Below are positions 34,136 through 43,448 of a DNA stretch of 64,000 bases, one piece after another. The notes under the pieces are model-generated. The model did no database searches and was not told the DNA's origin. It saw only the letters and a program-made list of their open reading frames with translations. Source of the DNA: Taenia hydatigena (lineage: Eukaryota; Platyhelminthes; Cestoda; Cyclophyllidea; Taeniidae). Where the stretch lies: positions 20,190,369 to 20,254,368 of the forward strand of contig JADWOT020000005.1 in the NCBI GenBank assembly GCA_036345935.2, in the 5' to 3' direction. The position numbers and the translations under genes were made by a program. Within the stretch, counting starts at the first letter, position 1; each line of letters begins with the position of its first letter.

Positions 34136-37100
34136 ATGAGAATTTGGGAGTGTGCAGATGTTTTCCTCAGGGCGGTATTGATATTATTTATTGATACTGT
34201 GCTAGCAAAAAGAACCACTTGGATATTTAGCCTTAAGGATTCGCTTATTTCTTGGCTGGCTTACAAGGACACCCTTTACGCTAATGGCCTTTCGGATGAG
34301 TTGGCTACTTTTACCATTGCTCTGGGTAGGTTAATGCTTTTTTTCATCATGCCGATCTTCGGAATGATGGTCATTGTCAACACGCTTGCATCATTTTAAG
34401 GTTTTGCTGTGAAGTCTTTTGTTTGTGCACTTTTCTCGGGTTTGCTTGCATATTGTATCACTCTTGATTGGTCAAATTTTCGACGTACTATGGGGAGCTT
34501 TGTCGTGTATTTCGCCATTATGGAGTTCCAGAGTGTTAAGTGATGCATTTTTGAAGCGAAGTGGCTACGTCCTTAGATACGCTGTCTTTATTTGCACTAC
34601 GGTTTTCACTCCTCCCGTCTCACATTTCTGCATTCCTCATTCAGGCTGGTGTTTATAGATGATAACAGGAAATTTCTTGGAGACGTAAATGACCTCGCCT
34701 TCATCTTCAATGTGGCACTTGATCAGTTCCTTAAAAATTGATTAAAGTAGTTAGGATATTACTGTGGGACTTAAGCCTTTAGCAGACCTACTAAACTGGA
34801 AGTTGCTACATTTTGAACCACCAGAATTTTAAATAGGTACATGTCGAGTACACTACCTTGACATATTTCTCCCCCAATCCTTTGAAACAATATCTAATAT
34901 CTTGACGTGGAATACAATGGATTTTCGCGCGTTCTTTTGAATCCCTATCATGTAAATTTTGGCCCTTTTTGATATCTTTAGTACTGATTTCGGTGCGCTG
35001 CAATAAGTGTTTTAACAGAATATTTGTTGCACAACATACTGTTGAATTTTTTTTACGTTATAGTTTTCACTCTGTTTCTGGTGGCTGTTCTGCTTCCGCC
35101 AAAGCAAATTTGGACTCTGAGTCTTCTGTGCCTGCCCTTTTTATTGGCTATCACCACTTCTTTCGTCTTTGTCCGGCGACTGAATGAACTCGCCTTTGAC
35201 TATCGTCCATGGAGTTGGCGCTTTCTCCTTCTCAAGTTCTTTCCCATTCCTATGCTTTCCTTCCTCATCGTTTTCACTTGCTTTCACGTTCTGCCAGTCC
35301 TCTTCCACCGCCATCAGTTGGATGAACGTCATCGCTTTCGTCGAAGCGCTATTCGCGGCTTTATTTGTGCTTCTATCATGCTTCTTCCAGCCATTCTATA
35401 CATTTTTGTCGCTATTTCAATTGATCACACCTATACCAAGCAGTTATTTACCAATTCTGCAAAAAACAGCACACCTTCCGTCTGCAACTACTTCTATGCC
35501 CTTGGTGGTCGAAGCAACTATCTTATTCACTCTGTTCTACTGCGCTACTCCGATTGTCTCCACTCTTACTCGCTCGCTAAAGTGCTCACCGAACAGCGTT
35601 TCCCCCTCCTACCTGAGCTTCTGGCCCTTGGTCTCACGCTCTGCATTTTCATTGCTTTTTTGACTGAAGACCTTTACTTTCGCTTACAGACAGCACTAGA
35701 GGAGCAGTTGGTTCAGCTCTCAATGGAGCCTTTCAACTTCCTTTCTGATAACTGGAACCGTCTCGACGTGTCCTCTGTCTTCCTCTGCTTCTGGCTTATT
35801 AAACTCTTCCTCATCGTTCTTCTCGGCGCGGTTTTCTGGCCTATTGATGCTAAGGTCATCGAGCTCCTCTCTCGTGCTACGGATGAGCATGGTGTGCCCA
35901 TCAAACACTCCCTTAATTTCACCTTCTTAATTGTTTACGCAAATGAAGAAAGTCTCGCTAATTCAACTAGTCTCTCATACCGTCTGTTCTCACGCCTTCT
36001 TACTGGTGCTCTGGCTATCGGCGCAGAAACTTGGACTTCCGTCTACGGCGCGGCGGTGTGTGTGGGTCTCCTTTCGGGTTTCGTTGTCAATTTTCTTGCT
36101 TTCTGCGTCGACCCTCTCGGTGCGAATATCGCTCAGCTCATCCAGACGGCGGAAATAGCGCCAGTTGCAGCGAATCCCTGGATCCCTATCGAAGAACAGC
36201 TAACCAGCAACGAGCATATTGAGGTGACTGCTGTGGAGTTATTACAAAACACCAGTTGGAGCTGTGTCATCCTCTTCGTCTTCCTTGCTATCCAATATGA
36301 TCTGCCCAATCTCACTTCTCATCAGCGTATTTTCTGTTTCACTCACCTTCTCATTGTCATGGGCTTCACGTGTGTCTATCCCGTGGAGTCTCTTGTCAAG
36401 GCTATCCTACTTCGCCTGGGTTTACCGGGCTTGGATTCACCCTGGATTGACCATCTCATCCCACTGCTCTTCTGTGTGCTAATGATTGGTCTCTCTGGTT
36501 GCGTGTTTATTCACTTCCCCGTCTGGCTTTCCTACCTTCCCTACACGGGACGTGGTTACCAACCTTTGGGCGGAAAATCCTCTCTAACTGATGCAGCTGG
36601 TGGTGTTGGCGGTGGCACCATCTCTGCGTACACTGGCTACGCTCAACGTCTCCGTACCTACCTCTGCGGTGGTCAGCTTCTTCTGGATGTAACTTGCACC
36701 CTTTTCGAGTACGCTCTTCATCAAGCTCATCATCGTTGGCCTCTGTGGACGAGATTCCACAGCCTCCTTGCCGCTTCTCGGCTCTTCAACATCTTCATCA
36801 ACTACCTTATCTCTCTGCTCTCAGTGTTAGTGATTCTCTGGCTCATATTCTACGAGTCTTTCGGGGTGTGTCGAGTTTTCATTCTCATAGTTCACGTCTT
36901 CTTTGTCCTCTATCCGGCCACGTGTCGCGGCTTCTTTTGGCTACGGACTCAGCTCTTCCTCAAGGATACGATGGCATCCATTCCAGCACCAACATCACAG
37001 CAGTTGGATGCTTACGCGGATTGGTGCGCAATTTGCTATGAGGCCATGTCGGTGGGGAACGCGAAGCGGACCCTTTGTGGGCACATGTTTCACAGCAAGT

Positions 37101-37168
37101 GTCTCATGCAGTGGGTCCAACGACGTCCCATCTGTCCTATGTGCAATGCTGACATTTTCGCCTCGTAG
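34136..37168 (+). CDS. multi-pass RING-H2 E3 ubiquitin ligase, RNF139(TRC8)/RNF145-like
   Basis: ER-type membrane E3 ligase. Proposed exons: 34136-34325, 34401-34539, 34645-34684 and 35019-37168 (stop TAG), about 840 aa. The large last exon holds many hydrophobic helices from its start and ends with a C3H2C3 RING: CAIC (from 37025), LCGHMFHSKC and CPMC, finishing 8 residues after the last zinc cysteine. A long TRC8-type multi-span region followed by a C-terminal RING-H2 fits RNF139 and RNF145; mammalian members extend further after the RING and regulate sterol and ER-associated protein degradation. Exon 1 starts with an ATG in an aromatic/hydrophobic segment (MRIWECADVFLRAVLIL). Exons 1-3 join in phase, but exon 3 (phase 0 end) does not fit the 35019 acceptor, which needs one extra base, so a small exon or another splice site is missing between 34685 and 35018. 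Assignment to 139 versus 145 is open. Confidence 0.82.
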
Positions 37169-37765
37169 GAAGAAATGAAAGACAATGACTGGAGATGTGT
37201 ATTTTTTCGACTTTTTCCCAATCTTCCCTTCCCTAATCCCCCATCCCGTCCTCAATGTCGCTGCTTCTGTTTCGGCAGATGAGAAATATATACACAGATA
37301 CGATCGTATTGCTCTGAAATGGTTTGCTTGATGAGGACTTTGTTAGTGCTTGTTCGTACTCACGTGTCGTTGAGTAAGTAAAATGCTTACATCAAAGATT
37401 TTGTGTGTGAACGGAAGCTGATGAGGCGTTGTCTTTTGCGTGTTGAGGGGCAGAGGTAGTGATTGACGCTTCTCTCAGGGCGTTGTACAGCTGTGACGTG
37501 CTTCAGCGTCTGGATGGAGGGTGTGCGTGTGTGCGCCAATTTCCGCCTGAAAGTGAATCAGGCTGAATCACGTCCATGCTACGGGTAGAGACCGCACCTC
37601 CTTTCCTTGGTCACTCACTATTTGATGTAACCAATTGTAGTTATAAACTGATAAGCAACGAATGTCACGCATGTGCGATGGCCGCATTGAAACGTTTGAG
37701 CATCCAAGCCGTGGAGCTTTTGCTAGACTAGTCGATAAGCAGAATTAATTTCTCTTTTGTAGCGG
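37169..37765. other. short intergenic region before DNLZ
   Basis: About 0.6 kb between the RING E3 stop and the DNLZ-like start. No gene or repeat was recognised. A strong acceptor (ctcttttgtag) ends at 37762, three nt before the DNLZ ATG. Confidence 0.5.
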
Positions 37766-38774
37766 ATGAGTGCTCTAAGAAAGTTCGTATCCGTCCCACT
37801 GATGGCCAACTTTGGATATGGCGTTAGGCCCTGCACTCCCCTCCTTCATTATCCGAGACCTCAATTCTGCTTCCTCAGACTCTCAACTTCACGTCCACAA
37901 CATCCAGTACTGAAGGCGACACCTGGCTGCGATCTGGTTTACGAATCCGCGGATGCCGAGCCCACTAATCAACCTGCAACAGCCCCTCATCGAAGGATTT
38001 TGAATGAGGCGAGCATTTCAATGCCGACTTCAGTGACAACAGAGAAGAACATGAGCATCACCTTCACCTGCAATGTGAGTATTTTCGATCTCTATCGGAC
38101 GATACTTCGGCAAGATTGGAAGGTGGATATCAAATTAGGTGTGATTTCAACCAGTGAATGGATCTACGAAAAAAAGATGGGAGGTACTGTACATGTTTGC
38201 CGCAGGTCGAGTTCCTGATGCTGAACTCAAGGTCAATCCCTCTAGCGCCTGAAGATGTGCACTACCGACACGAAGTTGACTCGAGCACGCAAAAGATGAG
38301 TGGCAACACTGACAACTAGTCCCACTGCTGTGCTTTATTGGCTTATAGAGATTACGCCACCTGAGGCTTATTTCACGTCTAGATTCCACCATAAGATCGG
38401 CTTCCATGTCCACACTGCAGGACCATAGGACTCCGCTTTACTTGCCTACATCAGGAGCCTTTTTTGCCTCTCAGGTGTGCAAAACACGCACTCAAAAGTT
38501 CTTCTCCAAGTTGGCCTACACCCGCGGTCTTGTCATTATTCGATGCCCCTCCTGCCAGTCGCTTCACCTCATCGCGGATAATTTGGGCTGGATCAAGGAG
38601 AAAACTCCCTGGTGAGGCAATGCCTAGTTGGCCTTAACAACTCACCTTACTGTTCTAATTTCACTCGTCGATTCTAGGCGGATCGGTGAACAGAAGCACC
38701 TACTCATGTCAGGATCTGGGGAATCAGAGAGGGGAGAAGGAGAAGTACAAGCTCGCAGCTGCGTTGACACATAA
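37766..38774 (+). CDS. DNLZ: DNL-type zinc-finger protein (mtHsp70 escort, HEP1/Tim15 family), 180 aa
   Basis: DNLZ/HEP1 keeps mitochondrial Hsp70 soluble and supports matrix import. Exons 37766-38074, 38475-38611 and 38678-38774 join in phase. The zinc site is C102-N-V-C105 (split by the first intron) and C127-P-S-C130; the family segments FTCNVCKTR, SKLAY, GLVIIRCPSCQ and IADNLGW (about 136-142) are all present, and the downstream Ser/Glu/Gly-rich tail is not conserved. The N-terminal ~100 residues are longer than usual. Most of that part (37795-37980) is similar to a repeat lying antisense in an RMND1 intron, so the presequence of this protein seems repeat-derived or the true first exon is elsewhere. 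ATG 37766 is 3 nt after a strong acceptor, which favours trans-splicing to this exon. Confidence 0.9.
37795..37980 (+). repeat. dispersed repeat overlapping DNLZ first exon
   Basis: Aligns with the reverse complement of 29662-29845 over its full length. Landmarks include TTAGGCCCTGCACT (versus TTAGGACCTGCACT) and ACATCCAGTACTGAAGGCGA. The reading frame is open in both copies, and the translated products are alike (here RLSTSRPQHPVLKATPGCDL, there RFSTSRLRHPALKAAHGSDL). Confidence 0.68.
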
Positions 38775-39102
38775 TTTTCTGTAAATACATCCTACGATAT
38801 CCAACGAGTTTTGCCGGTTCTTAGCTCTAAGGGGGAGATGAACAGACCAAACCCTTGTCGCACCAATCCACGATGTTGCAAAAAAACTGTCCGCAGTCGC
38901 ACAAGTATATTCAGTTCTGACGCCGAGGAAAGGATCTAAACCATACACTCCACATCACGTGTGGGGCTTGGGCCTCCACACCAGCACTAGCTAACAACGC
39001 CAGCAGCAACTCCCAGGTTAGGTAAAAAACACAAGAAATCAGGCCGCTGAATGCATTATGGCATTTATAACGTAGTAAACGCGGTAATGTAGAGGGAGAG
39101 GA
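38775..39102. other. short convergent intergenic region (DNLZ/CCT5)
   Basis: About 330 nt between the stop of DNLZ (plus) and the stop of CCT5 (minus). No gene, repeat or clear AATAAA signal seen. Confidence 0.5.
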
Positions 39103-40881
39103 TTACATTTCGTCCGCAGATGTGCGAATATCATCAATCTTCAAGATCATCTTACACAACTGCACCGCCAGCATAATTTGAGCGCGCTTGGAGGTGAGAG
39201 TCTCGAAGACATTCTGCTCTCTCATGTCGCAAGTGCCTGTATGTAGACAATCAATGCCAAGGTGGGGGTTCTTTTCTTGCACCTGGCGACCCTTCACGTA
39301 GGCAACAGTCTCGATTGATGGAAGACCAGCATTCTCAGAAAGGGCGACTGGAATGGATTCTAAAGCGTCAGCGAATGCGCGCATCGCGTATTGCTCAATG
39401 GTGGAGATCTTCTCTGCCTCATCGGCAACACGAATTGCACAGGCGATCTCGCAGGCGCCGCCGCCAGCCACGACACGTGGATCGCGGACCAAGTTACGCG
39501 TCACACATAGCGCATCATGCAGAGAGCGCTTAGCCTCTTCGACTATCATCTTAGAAGAGCCCCGAATGAAGCATGTGACAGCTTTGGAGTTCTTGCAGTC
39601 CTCGATCACCAACATACGATCCTTGGTAGTCCCAAAGGTCAATTCTCGCACGACACCAGCGTGACCCAGTTTCTCTGCGGTTAGCTCCTCAAAACGTGGA
39701 ACGATTCGGCCACCAGTGGCAATCGCAATAAGTTCAATTTCGGCCCCGCCAACCCATCGAACCGCTGGTAATTGACGACTCAGAAGTAAGTGGTTAGCCT
39801 CGTCATCGAAGCCCCACTGGCATATCACCAAATTTGCTCCCGTTTTCTTGACCCTATTAAAAATAAAGAAAAAAGGAAAAAGTGCAAAAACAATATGAGA
39901 CAAAAGCAATAAATGGAAACACACATGTCGACCATCTCCACAAATTTGTCCTGTTCATATTGGCGCAATTTGCGATAATCCTCGACGCTCTCAACAAAGA
40001 GATTGTGCTTGGTTTTCGGCTTGGGAGGCTCGAATGGACAAGTAAGTATCGCAAGCTTGGCATCAGTCACCTTTTTGGGCATTTGAGGATGTGAGAAATC
40101 CTTGTCAATAATGACACCCTTGACGAGAATCGAGTCCTCCAATCTACCGCCGACTTTACCCTCCACCTTGATTAGCTCGAAATCGACATCCTTTCGTTTG
40201 ATGTCGGCGACAGATAGGATGGCATCGACAGCCATCTCAGCGAAGTGACGATGACAGCGGCTGACGCTGATGATGTTATGGTAAGCTATAGACAAAACCT
40301 ACATCTTCGACCCGAGAGCAGTCATTGCAGTTTTAATAAGGGGTTCACGGTTATCAAGTGAAAATTTGAAGTCCCCGCTGATCTCATCCAAGACACCCAC
40401 GCAGACCTTAGCGGCAAGTTCAAAACCGTCAGAAATTCTAATCGGGTGAATACCGCGATCCAAAAGGGCCTCTGCCTGCTCCAGAAGAGCCCCAGCAAGG
40501 ACGACAACACCAGTGGTACCGTCACCGATTTCATCATCCTGAGACCGACTCAGCTGCACTAACAATTTAGCAATCTCGTGTTGAACGTCCATTTTTTCGA
40601 GAATCGTCCTGCCGTCATTTGTAACTGTCACATCGCCATCTGGACTAACAAGCAGCTTGTCCAAACCCTTAGGCCCAAGGGAAGTTCTAAGAGTACTGGC
40701 GACAGACTTAGCTGCTAGAATGTGCGACTAATGAACACATGCATAAGCCAATTCAAATTAAATATACCTTATGCGCCTCTATGCCAGTCAAACGCTTTTT
40801 CTTCTCCTGATCTCTGAGGATAAGGAAAGGTCTTCCAAACTCATCAAAAGCCAACTGCGACGGACCATTGAACACTTCCAT
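39103..40881 (-). CDS. CCT5: T-complex protein 1 subunit epsilon (CCT5), complete, 4 exons, 543 aa
   Basis: One of eight subunits of the cytosolic TRiC/CCT chaperonin, an ATPase that folds actin and tubulin. Minus-strand exons 40768-40881, 40303-40727, 39925-40266 and 39103-39853 join to 543 aa (human 541). Landmarks: [16 protein letters not shown] at the N terminus, [10 protein letters not shown] and VTNDGRTIL, the ATP-site GDGTTG (106-111), [10 protein letters not shown], the [12 protein letters not shown] and [17 protein letters not shown] substrate-domain strings specific to the epsilon subunit, [11 protein letters not shown], and the terminal ILKIDDIR. The first two introns are only 40 nt (40728-40767) and 36 nt (40267-40302). 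ATG 40881 is the first in frame; an acceptor-like site lies about 40 nt upstream. Confidence 0.97.
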
Positions 40882-41403
40882 GACACCAACCGAGCAGGGC
40901 ACAGTGACAAAAGTTTCGGCTAAGTGGAAAGCCGTGGCCAATCACAAAATACCACGGTCCGCAGAAAATGAAGCGAACCTTAATAGTTAAGATGTAAGTG
41001 ATAAACTGAGTATTCTTATGCTAACAAATATGCTGTTTTGCACAGCGCAGTTTACATCAATGTGTAAAAAACTGTGCTTGATTACGCCAAAAATGAGTGC
41101 ATAAATACCCCTTATTTTATCAACAAAGCAATAAGCCAATAAAAATAGAGCATGGTGCTGGGTTAGCATACGCTAACCGCGTTACTAGGTTCCCGCGCAG
41201 AGCAATGGCGCTCTGGTTCCATGTTCCAAGCGCAGCGTAACGGTTGCCAAATTTTGAGCTTCCACCGAGCAATAATTACGGGTCTCAGGGCCAATATGAA
41301 GCATCTGAACCAACTTAGTGGTTTCGCATTGCGTGATAACAGTCTAACTAAGCACAAAGACACGGCGATTCATCGAGGGGGCTTGTCGAAATGGTACTTC
41401 TGT

Positions 41404-41433
41404 GTATATATATGTATATATATATATATATAT
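41404..41433. repeat. (TA)n microsatellite
   Basis: Nearly perfect TA run of about 30 nt with one GT interruption, directly next to a diverged inverted LTR-like copy. Confidence 0.85.
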
Positions 41434-41448
41434 TTAATATCCACGACA

Positions 41449-41602
41449 CAGCATTCTGAGACTTCTTTAAAGACGAAGGGGGCCACAATACTTGAACGGA
41501 ACATGCATATTCAATAAATAGAAAGGTATCGGGGCTGTTGACAGGGACCAGGGGTCAGCCTGCCACGCAAAGGCAATATAACCACCCAAGTAACCGCAGC
41601 AG
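41449..41602 (-). repeat. diverged inverted LTR-like copy
   Basis: Read in reverse complement it follows the family order: GGTGGTTATATTGCC, GGCTGACCCCTGGTCC, TTGAATATGCATGTTCCG, then a CTTTAAAGAAGTCTCAGAAT end. It is more diverged than the 32-33 kb copies. Confidence 0.5.
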
Positions 41603-42004
41603 AAACTGACAGCCAAACAAGCAGTGTTACACAGAGGCTTATTGGACCGCCTCTAGGTGTTTCGACATTTCGACAATGCGTCTTTACAACCTTGAGAGCA
41701 CTTGAGTCACAGACTTGAAGGCGGAACCCGCAAGGCGCGCCAATGGCCTCACAGCCCTTTACGCCACTTTTGCACGTACCACTAGACCATTTTAGAAGTT
41801 GGCGTGCTTGGACGTGGCAGGGGATGATTAACCAATGAGAATACATGAACAAATACAATTAAGGTTTGATGCTGTGAGTGTAAAAGAACGGTTGATATAA
41901 CTCACTAGAATTTTCTGAAGGTCATTTTTGTGCTTATGCTTCAATTCAGAGGGTGTAGTGTTGAAATTTCTGTAATCATGATGCTTAAGTGATGCTCTAT
42001 TTGA

Positions 42005-42172
42005 CTGCCAGTTTGGACCCAGTCACTTGAGTAGCCACGTTGCCTGACTTTTAATGCATACCAGTGTCCCCAATCGCTTTCTGTTTTCCGATTACATATA
42101 TATATATATATATACGTATGCATTCTGTGCAAGTGCTATGCCTTATTTTGTCTTCAAGGAAGTCTTGGAACG
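42005..42172 (+). repeat. diverged LTR-like copy with expanded (TA)n
   Basis: The right half matches the repeat well (TATGCCTTATTTTGTCTTCA, GGAAGTCTTGGAACGCCGTA). Its TATATA segment has grown into a (TA)n tract at 42095-42114. The left half matches only loosely. Confidence 0.45.
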
Positions 42173-42592
42173 CCGTAGCTTGCGAAAACAAGTTCTCAAC
42201 CGAAGCACATTAATGTAAACAACAAAAGAAATTCAATTGTGAAATCGCGCCATCGCACAGCACGAGGTGCGCTTCTTTGAACAATTTTTTGAACTAAAGG
42301 GTGCAAAAATGAAGAAGAGCAGCAGCCCTTATTAAGGCATGTGTCACCTTTCTGGGTTCGCTTAATGCACCTACTTAACGAATGCATTAAATCAGGTTTA
42401 AAATCTGTGAAAATACAATTTGACGCAAATAGTCTCTTAAGCAAACCTCTCCTTCAGGTTACTCATGTCGCATCAGTTACATTAAAAGTTTTCCTTAACG
42501 CTTAAGCTGACCAACCTCACACGTTGAACAGCAAAACGCGGTTGGAGCTATGAAGACCATCATATGCTATCACCAGCCAGTAGACAGTGCAA

Positions 42593-42781
42593 TGCTTTGT
42601 TCGTTTGAGCTACCGTTTTTGGTCAAAGTCACAGAGGTGGCCTTATTGCCCTAGCTGCGTAGGCTGGCTTCTGAGCCATGCCAGCAGCTCATTCTCCTCT
42701 GTCTGTTGAATATGTATATGTATATGCTCTGCCTTAGTATTTTGCCATCTTTTACCTTCAAGGGAGCCATGGGACGCTACA
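42593..42781 (+). repeat. LTR-like copy of the TRIM family
   Basis: Well-preserved copy: TTTGAGCTACC start region, GTCACAGAGGTGGCC, TATTGCCCTAGCTGCGTAGG, CTCTGTCTGTTGAATATGTA, TACCTTCAAGGGAGCC and a complete GGGACGCTACA end. No primer-binding-site-like sequence follows, so it is probably a solo LTR. Confidence 0.72.
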
Positions 42782-43448
42782 GACACTGTCTTACATAAAG
42801 CAAAATGTAATGATTAAATCTTTTCCTAAAATTTGAGCCACAATGCGGTAGCCTAGTTCCAATGTAAGCAACAACCCTGTTATGCTTTCTTTCCTTCAAC
42901 CACTGCCGTGGTCTGTCAGGAATACATGGTCGCTTGTGTTACCCCAATTTAAGGTTTTGTGAGGAGTTATCCGGAAGCAGAAATTCGAACAACTTCTGGC
43001 ATGCAGCGATTACGATAAAGCATCATCAGTTCTTGTTTTGAAACCACTATTAAAGGGGGTGCAGGTACTGTGTTCCACAATTTTCGCCTGCAACTAAAGC
43101 CCAACGTTAAGTACGTTTCCACTGGCACCCTGATACCTTAGATGTTACTGTTTCTTATTTTACATATTTGCAAAACATCCTTTTTAGGCGAATTAATTTT
43201 AAGCGCTTGCGCTAAAGCACAAGCCTACAAAACTTACTGTGATAACTCTTCCATAACATTAGCCGCAAATTTTTCTATTCGCCAAACTTGGGGCGCCCAA
43301 ATTGAGTTTTGGTTTCACTCTTCCGTAGATTGTGGGAGGAAAGGTGGTGAGTGTGGCTCCTCAATTCGTGTGCGTTTTATTAGCTTTTTTATAACCCTGC
43401 TGTTTGCAATGTCCCTAATGTCTTGACACTGTTTCTTCCCCAGAATCA

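Larger units (their letters stand above)
40882..43448. other. intergenic region with repeat copies and AT microsatellites
   Basis: Between divergent CCT5 (minus) and HUWE1 (plus). It contains three copies of the LTR-like repeat (41449-41602, 42005-42172 and 42593-42781), two (AT)n tracts (about 41404-41433 and 42095-42114) and otherwise non-coding AT-rich DNA. The HUWE1 promoter or outron is expected at its right end. Confidence 0.6.

Noticed and set aside
35184..36482. Long ORFs in other frames over the RING ligase exon (Ser/Phe-rich or Arg-rich)
   Set aside because: They are shadows of the real frame, which is open for 716 codons and ends in a bona fide RING.
41163..41363. Minus-strand ORF between CCT5 and HUWE1
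   Set aside because: It has no start context, splice sites or similarity and lies in repeat-rich intergenic DNA.
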